Below are positions 1 to 6,226 of a DNA stretch of 8,978 nucleotides, piece after piece (the first letter of the stretch is position 1; each line of letters opens with the position of its first letter). The notes beneath the pieces are model-generated. The model worked only from the letters and a program-made list of their open reading frames with translations. It did not search any database and was not told the DNA's origin. The position numbers and the translations under genes are program-made. The stretch comes from an uncultured Nitrospirota bacterium (GTDB lineage Bacteria; Nitrospinota; Nitrospinia; SZUA-224): contig CAJVYE010000030.1 of assembly GCA_913009285.1 (NCBI GenBank), forward strand, positions 1 to 8,978, written 5' to 3'.

Positions 1-79
1 TTTAGTATTTTGATATTTGAATTTAGAATTTGTTTAGAATTTAGATATTAGGATTTAGGATTTAAATATTTTAGATAAT
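1..79. repeat. AT-rich degenerate ATTTAG-type repeat
   Basis: The first bases are built from variants of one phrase, (G)GATTTAG / GAATTTAG, for example GAATTTAGAATTT at 19-31, TTTAGAATTTAG at 33-44 and GGATTTAGGATTT at 51-63. This looks like a decayed tandem or slippage-generated intergenic repeat rather than coding sequence, and no long frame crosses it. A GATAAT (74-79) could be a -10 element for the downstream operon, but no convincing -35 lies 16-18 bases upstream. The repeat may extend left of the window. Confidence 0.6.
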
Positions 80-125
80 AGAGTCCTATGAGCTTTTAAC
101 CTAAATTTTCAACTTAAACACGAAA

Positions 126-152
126 GAGGGAAAAAAGATGGATCTTTTATGA
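126..152 (+). promoter_or_regulatory. Shine-Dalgarno plus 4-codon mini-ORF before the kinase gene
   Basis: The best purine-rich ribosome binding site here, GAGGG at 126-130, is correctly spaced for an ATG at 138, not for the kinase ATG at 149. The ATG at 138 opens a frame of only four codons (MDLL) whose TGA at 150-152 overlaps the kinase start as ATGA. Ribosomes may load at 138, terminate and restart at 149. The spacing may also be chance. The geometry is seen directly; the coupling is inferred. Confidence 0.3.
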
Positions 153-1135
153 AAGATGTGATTGGATTTGGTGCATTAAATCTTGACCTGATTTATGAAA
201 TTCCTGATATAAGTAAAATTGATGGAATAGAAAAGCTGATAGAACCTGGTGGTGAGGTCTCAGGGGATATAAATGATTTTGAATCAGTATTGAAATATCT
301 GGAGATACATGGAAAATTGAAATGCAGATCTGGAGGAGGACAGGCAGCAAATACAATAACTGCCTTATCCAGAATGGGATTCAATACCGGATATATAGGA
401 AAGGTAGGCACGGATGAGGAAGGTAAGTTTTTGATCCAAAGTCTTGAGGGTGTAGATACTAAAGGTATTTGTACGGATAAACGTAGCGGTTTATGCATAG
501 CCATATTAAATAAGATCGAGAATCGAAAATCCTACCTTATACTCCCCAATTGTAATGATACCCTTAGCTATGATGAGATCGATCTGGATTTTGCCAGGGA
601 TACCAGATTTATACATATCACTTCCTTTATTGGAGATATTCCATTTAAGGCCCAGGAAAGATTAGTGGATGAACTATCTTCAGAGGTAAAGATTAGCTTT
701 GATCCCAATCAGCCCTATGCCAAAAAAGGGTTGGAGAAATTGTTTGAGATAATAAAAAATAGCTATATCCTCTTCCTTACAGAGAGAGAGATTGAATTCA
801 TCACTAACAACAGATATTATAAAGATGGAGCAAGGGAATTATTAAGTTTGGGGCCACAGATAATCGTCTGCAAGTTGGGGGCAAAGGGCTCTTATGTCTT
901 GTCAAATGAGGAAGAGATAGAGATACCAGCAGATCAACAAGTTAAGGTAGTGGATATGGTAGGCGCTGGGGATGTATATGCCGCAGGATTTTTGGCAGGC
1001 TTACTACTTGAACGACCTCTATATGATTGTGCCTTCTTTGCCACCAAAGCAGCCAGCCAAAGTATTAGTGGATATGGAAGAGAGAGATATCCAGATAGAC
1101 AATTTTTACAAAGATGTCTAAATATAGATATTTAA
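149..1135 (+). CDS. PfkB/ribokinase-family carbohydrate (or nucleoside) kinase
   Basis: This 328-residue protein has the hallmarks of the PfkB/ribokinase family, cytoplasmic enzymes that transfer phosphate from ATP (occasionally ADP) to a sugar or nucleoside hydroxyl. The N-terminal signature SGGGQAANT (61-69) contacts substrate. It is followed by a GKVGTDEEG loop (84-92) and KLGAKGS (242-248). The C-terminal signature VDMVGAGDVYAAGF (268-281) has the anion-hole GAG and the catalytic base D275. Length is typical. The glycine signature sits later than in most relatives because of an extra stretch at about 26-60, which may form part of the lid or substrate site. The ATG at 149 is the first in-frame start; it lacks its own well-placed ribosome binding site. 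The 3' end overlaps the next gene by 22 bases, so it is the first gene of a tight operon in this window. The substrate cannot be assigned; ribokinase, adenosine-kinase-like or fructokinase-like roles are all possible. Confidence 0.9.
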   Translation: MKDVIGFGALNLDLIYEIPDISKIDGIEKLIEPGGEVSGDINDFESVLKYLEIHGKLKCRSGGGQAANTITALSRMGFNTGYIGKVGTDEEGKFLIQSLEGVDTKGICTDKRSGLCIAILNKIENRKSYLILPNCNDTLSYDEIDLDFARDTRFIHITSFIGDIPFKAQERLVDELSSEVKISFDPNQPYAKKGLEKLFEIIKNSYILFLTEREIEFITNNRYYKDGARELLSLGPQIIVCKLGAKGSYVLSNEEEIEIPADQQVKVVDMVGAGDVYAAGFLAGLLLERPLYDCAFFATKAASQSISGYGRERYPDRQFLQRCLNIDI

Positions 1136-2037
1136 TAGGGTGGTTTTCAACTGGTCGAGATAAAGCTGCTCGTGATCTCTTAGAAGAGGTTCATAAAAAT
1201 ATTATAAATAAGACTATAGATGCTAGAATCTCTTATGTCTTTTGTAACCGGGAAAAGGGAGAGTCAGAAGAGAGTGATAGATTTATAGATTTTGTAAAAG
1301 GATTGGGCCTTCAAATCATCTGTTTTTCATCAAGAGATTTCAAATCAGAGATGCATAAATTGGGGAGGCATGATCATGAGGCGTTAAAAAGATGGAGAAG
1401 GGAATACGATAGAGAGGTAGTAAATCGATTAACGGCTTGTGAAAAAAAAATAAGTTCGCAGTTTTCGCGCCCAAGGAGTGGTCAAAGATGGCCCGAAGAT
1501 GGGATGCGAAAAGTTGATCTGATTGTCTTAGCAGGTTATATGTTGATAGTGAGCGATGAGATGTGTAAGGAATATGACATGATCAACCTTCACCCAGCAG
1601 CCCCAAACGGTCCTGCTGGAACATGGCAAGAGGTGATATGGAAATTGATAGAAGAAAAGAAGGATGAAACAGGGGTCATGATGCATCTGGTAACTGAGGA
1701 ATTGGATAAAGGACCACCTATCTCCTATTGCACCTTTCCTATCAATGGCGATCCCTTTGATAGGTTATGGGAAGAGATGGAGGAGAGATTAAAGCGTCTA
1801 TCTTTAGAAGAACTTATAAAAGAAGAAGGAGAATCTAACAGCCTTTTTCATGCTATTCGTCAACAGGGGGTTATAAGAGAACTACCTTTGATTGTTTATA
1901 CCTTAAAAAGGATTGCTGAAGGGAAGATCAGAATAAAGGATAAAATGGTAGTTGATGAGAAAGGATCTTATATAAATGGTTTGTCTTTGAATAAAGAGAT
2001 AGAATCATATCTTAGTAACATTAAGAGGATAAAATGA
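1114..2037 (+). CDS. PurN-like formyltransferase-family protein with internal insertion
   Basis: This 307-residue protein resembles the N-terminal catalytic domain of formyltransferases (GAR transformylase PurN, Fmt, ArnA), which move a one-carbon unit from 10-formyltetrahydrofolate to an amine. The three family catalytic residues are visible: N158 and H160 in MINLHPAAP, and D198 in ELDKGPPI. VDLIVLAGYM (134-143) matches the PurN strand before the active site, and ETGVMMH (185-191) matches the conserved TG turn. It differs from true PurN: the N-terminus reads LIGWFSTGRD rather than the usual short nucleotide loop, there is an extra roughly 23-residue segment at about 111-133, and the C-terminus is longer (about 210-307). 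So it is probably not the purine-pathway enzyme. It overlaps the kinase upstream by 22 bases and shares ATGA with the HAD gene downstream, so all three are probably translated together. The amine acceptor, or whether the donor is formyl-folate at all, is unknown. Confidence 0.8.
   Translation: MSKYRYLIGWFSTGRDKAARDLLEEVHKNIINKTIDARISYVFCNREKGESEESDRFIDFVKGLGLQIICFSSRDFKSEMHKLGRHDHEALKRWRREYDREVVNRLTACEKKISSQFSRPRSGQRWPEDGMRKVDLIVLAGYMLIVSDEMCKEYDMINLHPAAPNGPAGTWQEVIWKLIEEKKDETGVMMHLVTEELDKGPPISYCTFPINGDPFDRLWEEMEERLKRLSLEELIKEEGESNSLFHAIRQQGVIRELPLIVYTLKRIAEGKIRIKDKMVVDEKGSYINGLSLNKEIESYLSNIKRIK
1442..1512 (+). repeat. GC-rich in-frame insertion with imperfect inverted repeat and A9 tract
   Basis: Inside the formyltransferase gene, a run of nine A (1442-1450) is followed by a block richer in G/C than its surroundings. 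TTTTCGCGCCCA (1462-1473) is complementary to TGGGATGCGAAAA (1500-1512) apart from one mismatch or indel. It encodes about residues 111-133, exactly where PurN has only a short connection between the helix ending in YDRE and the strand DLIVLAGYM. It may be a small palindromic element inserted in frame; its origin is inferred. Confidence 0.45.
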
Positions 2038-3128
2038 AGGACAAAAGAGGGCGACAATTTAATACTGACTGTGAAGGGCCAATATCTAAAAATGATAATG
2101 CCCATGAACTTACGAATTATTTTATCCCTGATGGGGATATTTTCTTTTCTCTTATAAGCAAATATGATGATTTTCTTGCCTATATTGCCCAAAAAGAGGG
2201 TTATAAGGCAGGTGATACCTTAGGATTGATATTGCCCTTCTTAAAGGCGTATGGGGCAACAAATAAAAAGATCGAGGAATATTCTGCCAAGAATATACTT
2301 TTAGTCCCTGGCGCCTTGGAGACCCTTCACTATATTAGTAATAGGATGCCATCTTTTATTATCAGTACCAGTTATAAGCCTTATATATATGCCCTTTGCA
2401 ATCTGCTAGGTTTTCCAAAAGAAAGGGTTTATTGTACCGATTTTGATATTGATAAATACACATTGAGTAAACAAGAGATTAAGAGACTTAGAAGATTTTG
2501 TGATGAGATGAAGACCTTACCTATGATTGAGTGGTCAAATAAGAGCAAAACTTATGATGATTTAAGTATTTCTGTTAAAAAGACAATAAAAAGACTGGAT
2601 GAGATATTTTGGGATGAAATTTCAGATATGAAGTGCAGTAAAATGATTAAAGAGACAAATCCTGTGGGAGGGGAAGAAAAAGCAAGGGCCATCTTAAGTA
2701 GTTTAGAAAAGACAGGGAATGAACTTTGTGATGTGATGTATGTAGGTGATAGCATTACAGATAGAGAGGCCTTTACCCTTGTTAAAGAAAATGGTGGCTT
2801 GACCATCTCTTTTAATGGAAATGCATATGCAATAGAAGGGGCAGAGATTGCGTCTATTTCAGATCATACGATTATTATCTCCATCATAGCAGAGGCATTT
2901 TATGAAGGTGGCAGAGAAAATGTTTTGCAGATAGTTAATAATTGGAGTTATTTGGCTATTGAACAGGGCATTACAAATAACTTATTGATTAAGAAATTGT
3001 TATCAATATATCCTAAGAATCTTCCAACAGTTGAATTAATAACAGATTTAAATAAAGATAGACTTATTAAAGAAAGTGAAGGCTTTCGGAAGACCTTTAG
3101 AGGGAAAAAGGTAGGGGGATTAGGGTAA
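2034..3128 (+). CDS. EhaR-like (COG4030-type) HAD-superfamily hydrolase
   Basis: This 364-residue protein is a HAD-superfamily enzyme, probably a phosphatase. Motif I is FNTDCEGPIS (9-18) with nucleophile D12. Motif II is the IISTS stretch (109-113), with S111 or T112 as the likely conserved Ser/Thr. The motif III lysine is probably K216 in GGEEKARAI. Motif IV is YVGDSITDREAF (236-247), with D239 and D243 for magnesium. Motif I is DxE rather than the common DxD. The phrase TDCEGPISKNDNA and the long cap resemble, from memory, the archaeal family annotated as energy-converting hydrogenase A subunit R, though no hydrogenase gene is present here. The region at about 135-205 is a helical charged insert that may act as a second cap. 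The ATG overlaps the preceding stop as ATGA, with GAGGA at 2025-2029 as ribosome binding site, so it belongs to the operon of the kinase and formyltransferase. A phosphatase acting on a product of that pathway is a reasonable guess; the substrate is unknown. Confidence 0.8.
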   Translation: MKDKRGRQFNTDCEGPISKNDNAHELTNYFIPDGDIFFSLISKYDDFLAYIAQKEGYKAGDTLGLILPFLKAYGATNKKIEEYSAKNILLVPGALETLHYISNRMPSFIISTSYKPYIYALCNLLGFPKERVYCTDFDIDKYTLSKQEIKRLRRFCDEMKTLPMIEWSNKSKTYDDLSISVKKTIKRLDEIFWDEISDMKCSKMIKETNPVGGEEKARAILSSLEKTGNELCDVMYVGDSITDREAFTLVKENGGLTISFNGNAYAIEGAEIASISDHTIIISIIAEAFYEGGRENVLQIVNNWSYLAIEQGITNNLLIKKLLSIYPKNLPTVELITDLNKDRLIKESEGFRKTFRGKKVGGLG

Positions 3129-3136
3129 TGAGTTCT

Positions 3137-3171
3137 GCGGGTTACGGATTAAACCCGCAACACGTAACCCG
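3137..3171 (+). repeat. Dispersed palindromic repeat, copy A
   Basis: The sequence can form two mutually exclusive hairpins. GCGGGTT (3137-3143) pairs with AACCCGC (3152-3158) around an 8-base loop, and CGGGTTACG (3138-3146) pairs perfectly with CGTAACCCG (3163-3171). A second copy with the same layout lies at 5653-5687; the 20 bases starting AACCCGCAAC differ between copies at one position. This copy sits between the HAD stop codon and the macro-gene ribosome binding site. It is probably an interspersed repeat family rather than a coding segment. Confidence 0.75.
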
Positions 3172-3172
3172 G

Positions 3173-3180
3173 AAGGAGGT
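3173..3180 (+). promoter_or_regulatory. Strong Shine-Dalgarno setting the macro-gene start
   Basis: AAGGAGGT is a near-perfect anti-16S match placed 7 bases before the ATG at 3188. It decides the start: the more upstream ATG at 3128, which only overlaps the HAD stop codon, would translate the palindromic repeat as a 20-residue N-terminal extension not expected in the family. The right arm of the repeat hairpin ends one base before this site, so folding could affect its access. Confidence 0.85.
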
Positions 3181-3187
3181 AGACATT

Positions 3188-3727
3188 ATGGATACAAATA
3201 TAAATTCTACAACACTCTCCCTTGTTAAGGGTGATATTACTCAACAAGATACAGAGGCGATTGTAAATGCTGCCAATTCCCGCCTTGCTGGTGGAGGTGG
3301 TGTAGATGGGGCAATTCATAGAGCCGGGGGCCCCGGCATTATGGAGGAGTGCAGAAAGATTGGAGGATGTCCAACTGGAAGTGCAGTAATTACAACAGGA
3401 GGGAATCTTAAGGCAAGATATGTTATTCATGCAGTAGGGCCGGTTTATAGAGATGGAAAAGGAAAGGAAAAAAAGCTCCTTGAGAGTACTTACAGAAATA
3501 GCCTTGAGATAGCAATCGAAAAAGGGATAAAGAGTATATCCTTTCCATCGATCAGTACAGGGGCCTATGGATACCCAATAAAAGAGGCATCTAAGATTGC
3601 CCTTTGTACCATAATAGATTTTATAAAGGCAAACAAAGAGCTCGATATAATTCGCTTTGTCTTATTCTCAGAGAGTGATCTTAAGGTATACGAAGAGTCA
3701 CTTGGGAAGGTGAAGGGTGAAGGGTGA
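3188..3727 (+). CDS. Macro-domain protein, MacroD/YmdB-type ADP-ribose hydrolase
   Basis: With the start at 3188 this is a 179-residue single macro domain, close to the length of E. coli YmdB (O-acetyl-ADP-ribose deacetylase). Numbered from that start, the ligand-binding motifs are VKGDIT (13-18, D16 expected to contact adenine), IVNAAN (25-30), the catalytic-loop stretch AGGGGVDGAIHRAGG (34-48, with N30 and D40 as the usual key residues), VIHAVGPVY (79-87), and the phosphate loop ISTGAYGYP (122-130). Such cytoplasmic enzymes bind ADP-ribose and remove acetyl or ADP-ribosyl groups from acetyl-ADP-ribose or modified proteins. The gene follows the HAD gene by 59 bases in the same direction and may be co-transcribed, though it has its own strong ribosome binding site. 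Its last codons (GKVKGEG) and stop lie in a tandem heptamer repeat, so the extreme C-terminus is probably not conserved. It converges with the COG3014-like gene, with 8 bases between stops. Confidence 0.92.
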   Translation: MDTNINSTTLSLVKGDITQQDTEAIVNAANSRLAGGGGVDGAIHRAGGPGIMEECRKIGGCPTGSAVITTGGNLKARYVIHAVGPVYRDGKGKEKKLLESTYRNSLEIAIEKGIKSISFPSISTGAYGYPIKEASKIALCTIIDFIKANKELDIIRFVLFSESDLKVYEESLGKVKGEG

Positions 3728-3732
3728 AGGGG
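3704..3732. repeat. TGAAGGG tandem heptamer
   Basis: Three exact units of TGAAGGG (3711-3717, 3718-3724, 3725-3731) follow a degenerate GGGAAGG unit. The macro-gene TGA stop at 3725-3727 is part of the third unit, so unit gain or loss shifts the reading frame or moves the stop. It is the only sequence separating two convergent genes; no hairpin terminator is visible. Confidence 0.75.
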
Positions 3733-3735
3733 TTT

Positions 3736-4977
3736 TTATCTTACTGATCTGTAATTGAGCATGGTTTTATGGCCATTTTTACCGATCTTCACATCAGACC
3801 ATATTTTATCTTTGACAAACCTATGGTGATTATCATAAAACTTAAGCATAACCTGATAATTCCCTTCAGGGAGTGAGATACGTGAAATCTGTATATTTTG
3901 AGGCAGCGTGAGCCAGCTTCGAAGATCCGCCTCATTGGTAGCATAAAAGAAAAGTAGGAGAATGTCTCTTACTATAGGTTGATTGGTCTCCTTTCCAACA
4001 GTATTTGCTATTGCATACTTTCCAGCAGATACAGCGGTCTGCTTTGCAATAATCCTTGCAATCTTCGCCTTAAGCTGATCAATTGCTGTTCTTTCAATAT
4101 CCTCCAGTATATATGTCCGCTCATAATATTTGTCATTAATATATACCTTGGCATAAGAGATTATAGATGGGCGTGGGTGATAGGCTGGCACTGCAATGAC
4201 CCTCATCTCCTGATGTTTCTGAGGAGAAAATCCACACTGAAGGATGACTATAAGTTCCCCATTACTAGGGTCATCTTTCTTAAGATCCTTTAAACTAAAC
4301 CTCTTTCTCCACTTCCTATAGTCATTATCAAAATTCAGAAGACTTGATAATCTGAAGAGATCCTTCTTTACCAAGGGAAAGTTAGGTGACAGGTCGTAGA
4401 CCTTTTTATAATCTATATAAGCATCATTTGGCTCCCCATTTATTTCATAAATAATCCCTGAGAGGTATATGGAAAATGGATTCAATTTATAGTTTCGCTT
4501 ACCATTAGAATTATACTTGATGATCTTTTCATTTATCCGTCTGCACTCAACACGTGCATTTTCATAATCACCAAGCATTAGATAATTGATTGCCAGATAG
4601 GTATTGATCAATATCTTTTCGTAATCCTCTCCCCTATATTTCAGCGTATAATCTGTAGTTAATAGGCTTGCCGTCTGTCTTGTTATACTGAAATAGTTGA
4701 TCTTTTCTGCATATCTATCTGCCTCAAGCAAAAACCTATTACTCTCTTCATACCTTCCTGCATAATGGAGAGAGAGGCCTGTATCAAGGAGATACAAGAG
4801 ATTATTCCGGCCTGGGTGTTTGAATCCCTTTTTATACTCTTTGCTGGCATCAATAAAATAACCTTTATTGAACTTTGCCCTGGCCCCCTGTGTACGCTGG
4901 AGATAGCCGGCGCATCCAGCCAAACTAGTGGAGATTAGGATCACTATAATTAGCGAAAAAAACTTTTTTTGAACCAT
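3736..4977 (-). CDS. COG3014-like TPR-containing lipoprotein
   Basis: This 413-residue protein begins with a lipoprotein signal: K4-K5, a hydrophobic stretch (6-18), then lipobox LAGC with C22 as the lipidated residue. The N-terminal half contains TPR-like helical pairs (about 58-92, 124-152 and 166-200, such as YLSGIIYEINGEPNDAYIDYKKVYDLSP). The C-terminal half is beta-rich and includes ADLRSWLTLPQNIQISR (349-365), a stretch I associate with COG3014 proteins of unknown function. In other Gram-negatives this family is found beside YcfL and LpoB, as here, which supports the call and suggests an envelope role, perhaps with the LpoB partner. AAGGA (complement of 4984-4988) lies 6 bases before the start. 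It is the last gene of the three-lipoprotein cluster, 36 bases after lpoB. The family match is from recall and context; exact function is unknown. Confidence 0.8.
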   Translation of the reverse strand: MVQKKFFSLIIVILISTSLAGCAGYLQRTQGARAKFNKGYFIDASKEYKKGFKHPGRNNLLYLLDTGLSLHYAGRYEESNRFLLEADRYAEKINYFSITRQTASLLTTDYTLKYRGEDYEKILINTYLAINYLMLGDYENARVECRRINEKIIKYNSNGKRNYKLNPFSIYLSGIIYEINGEPNDAYIDYKKVYDLSPNFPLVKKDLFRLSSLLNFDNDYRKWRKRFSLKDLKKDDPSNGELIVILQCGFSPQKHQEMRVIAVPAYHPRPSIISYAKVYINDKYYERTYILEDIERTAIDQLKAKIARIIAKQTAVSAGKYAIANTVGKETNQPIVRDILLLFFYATNEADLRSWLTLPQNIQISRISLPEGNYQVMLKFYDNHHRFVKDKIWSDVKIGKNGHKTMLNYRSVR

Positions 4978-5013
4978 TAAAGGTCCTTACTGACCTCCCT
5001 TTCTTAAATTATC

Positions 5014-5613
5014 TTACCAGCCAATAAAAGGCTTGGCAACCTCCCTGGCAAACTCCTTTTCATCTGACCACTCAATAATAGAGGTCTCAAGGTCGGTAAG
5101 CTCCATATTGAATTTATAATAATTCACCTTCCTGGCCTTTAACCGTATTCCTCTTCCTTCTTCTTTGGTAATAGAGGTTATGGCTCCGGTCAGCATATAT
5201 TGTGCACCAATCTGTCTTCCAAGCTTGATCTTTGTACCGGGGTTTACAAATTGTCCTGCCTGATAACCGGTTTCCCTCTGAATGTTTTGCCTCTGCTCTT
5301 TATTTATAAACCTTACTTTACGTGTCTGGGTAAGAGCTGTCCTAACCTTCTCTGTCAATGCCTTTGTATCGATATGTTCACTGGTCCGATTAGCTATTCC
5401 ATAGATAATGATCACTGGTCGATCATTCCTGGATGCTATAGGTGGATTCGTGATAATTGATCCCACCATCTTTTCAGTAACCGCTTTAAGATCTGTATAA
5501 TCGTATTTCTCATCCATATGAAACGGTTTGTCCGGATCAAATACCCTTGTGGTTGTCTGGCAACCAACAAGAAATAACAGAGTAATCATTCCTACCAGGA
5601 CATTTTTAATCAT
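5014..5613 (-). CDS. lpoB: Penicillin-binding protein activator LpoB-like lipoprotein
   Basis: This 199-residue lipoprotein has a short signal peptide and lipobox LVGC with C18, so it should be anchored in the outer membrane facing the periplasm. The LpoB (COG3417) domain follows: VIIIYGIANRTSEHIDTKALTEKVRTAL in two parts (67-94), RFINKEQR (101-108), the core strand IGAQYMLTGAITS (135-147), and the closing KFNMELTDLETSIIEWSDEKEF region (167-188). In E. coli LpoB reaches through the peptidoglycan and activates the synthase PBP1B. The E. coli partner domain UB2H is restricted in distribution, so here the partner may differ. E. coli LpoB is slightly longer (213 residues) because of its proline-rich linker, which is short here (about 19-40). 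GGAGGGG (complement of 5621-5627) is an excellent ribosome binding site, 7 bases from the ATG. The gene lies between the YcfL-like and COG3014-like genes on the same strand. Confidence 0.85.
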   Translation of the reverse strand: MIKNVLVGMITLLFLVGCQTTTRVFDPDKPFHMDEKYDYTDLKAVTEKMVGSIITNPPIASRNDRPVIIIYGIANRTSEHIDTKALTEKVRTALTQTRKVRFINKEQRQNIQRETGYQAGQFVNPGTKIKLGRQIGAQYMLTGAITSITKEEGRGIRLKARKVNYYKFNMELTDLETSIIEWSDEKEFAREVAKPFIGW

Positions 5614-5637
5614 TTTTCTTCCCCTCCATTAGTATGT

Positions 5638-5696
5638 TACGAGTTTCGAGTTGCGGGTTGTGAATTTAACCCGCAACTCGTAACCCGTAACTCGTA
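5638..5696. repeat. Dispersed palindromic repeat, copy B, with extended hairpin
   Basis: CGAGTTGCGGGTT (5647-5659) is perfectly complementary to AACCCGCAACTCG (5668-5680), a 13-base-pair stem with an 8-base loop. An outer pair, TACGAGTT (5638-5645) with AACTCGTA (5689-5696), encloses it. The core 5653-5687 matches copy A (3137-3171) in layout and most bases. It lies between the YcfL-like stop codon, which it abuts, and the lpoB ribosome binding site, so transcripts through the operon carry a strong hairpin there. It lacks a U-tract on the minus strand, so a processing or stability role is likelier than termination. Confidence 0.8.
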
Positions 5697-6164
5697 TTAT
5701 GGTCCCCTTGGGCTCCCCCTCCTTGTCAGGATTTGGACCTTTACAGCTTCTTTATTGGGCGCCACCAGCTTGATGGTCTTCTCCTCCTTTCCTGCGAAGA
5801 TAACCTCCCTCCAAAGCTCTTTAGGATCAGGGATGTTAAACCCGCTCTGATCAAACCATTTTCCCTTTAATTCTATAAAAGCAGATCTCTTTGACCTGTT
5901 TTTCAAGTTGATTTGGACCTCCATCATACCACCAACATCTCTGTAGATTACATCTATAACCTTTATCCTTTCGTCAAAAAGGAGATCATTCTTCTCAACA
6001 GTCTTCTGGCCGCTCAATGTATCCATAGTAACTGTAGTACCTGCACTACCAGCACATCCTGCCATATAGACCCATAAAAGTAGACTAATAAGGATAAACC
6101 AGGGCCTTCTTTTTTTACCGGATATCACTATACAATTAGAATATAGATTGATCAATACTTTCAT
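5697..6164 (-). CDS. YcfL-like (DUF1425) lipoprotein
   Basis: This 155-residue protein has an unusually long N-region (KKRR at 17-20) before a hydrophobic stretch (22-33) and lipobox MAGC with C37. The mature part fits the YcfL/DUF1425 fold, a small beta sandwich: VQINLKNRSKRSAFIELKGKWFDQSGF in two halves (83-109), ELWREVIFAGKEEKTIKL (116-133), VAPNKEAVKVQILTRR (134-149). The function of YcfL is not established, but it is often encoded just before LpoB, as it is here, implying a joint envelope role. The ATG at 6164 has AGAGG 5 bases upstream, which supports the long form. A GTG at codon 13 would give a more ordinary signal peptide but has no ribosome binding site. It is the first gene of the minus-strand cluster, and its leader may contain the GC-rich island at 6227-6320. 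Confidence 0.75.
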   Translation of the reverse strand: MKVLINLYSNCIVISGKKRRPWFILISLLLWVYMAGCAGSAGTTVTMDTLSGQKTVEKNDLLFDERIKVIDVIYRDVGGMMEVQINLKNRSKRSAFIELKGKWFDQSGFNIPDPKELWREVIFAGKEEKTIKLVAPNKEAVKVQILTRRGSPRGP

Positions 6165-6226
6165 AATAACCTCTTTAATAATTTTACCACAATTTCATCT
6201 AAAATATCCCCTTAACTGCTTGAGAA

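Noticed and set aside
1452..1515. AAGTT at 1452-1456 and 1511-1515 as a target-site duplication flanking the insertion
   Set aside because: The 59-base spacing would break the reading frame, and a 5-base match in AT-rich DNA is easily chance.
1114..2037. Canonical PurN (GAR transformylase) assignment
   Set aside because: Catalytic residues match, but the N-terminal loop, insertion, longer C-terminus and lack of purine genes nearby argue for a divergent role.
3128..3187. ATG at 3128 as the macro-protein start (199 residues)
   Set aside because: The extra 20 residues are translated palindromic repeat, while the ATG at 3188 has a near-perfect ribosome binding site and gives the family length.
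3979..4293. 104-residue plus-strand frame inside the COG3014-like gene
   Set aside because: It is an antisense shadow of a well-supported lipoprotein gene, with no start signal and unusual composition.
5638..5696. Rho-independent terminator between the YcfL-like and lpoB genes
   Set aside because: The stem is strong, but there is no run of U after it on the minus strand, and the downstream gene is in the same cluster.
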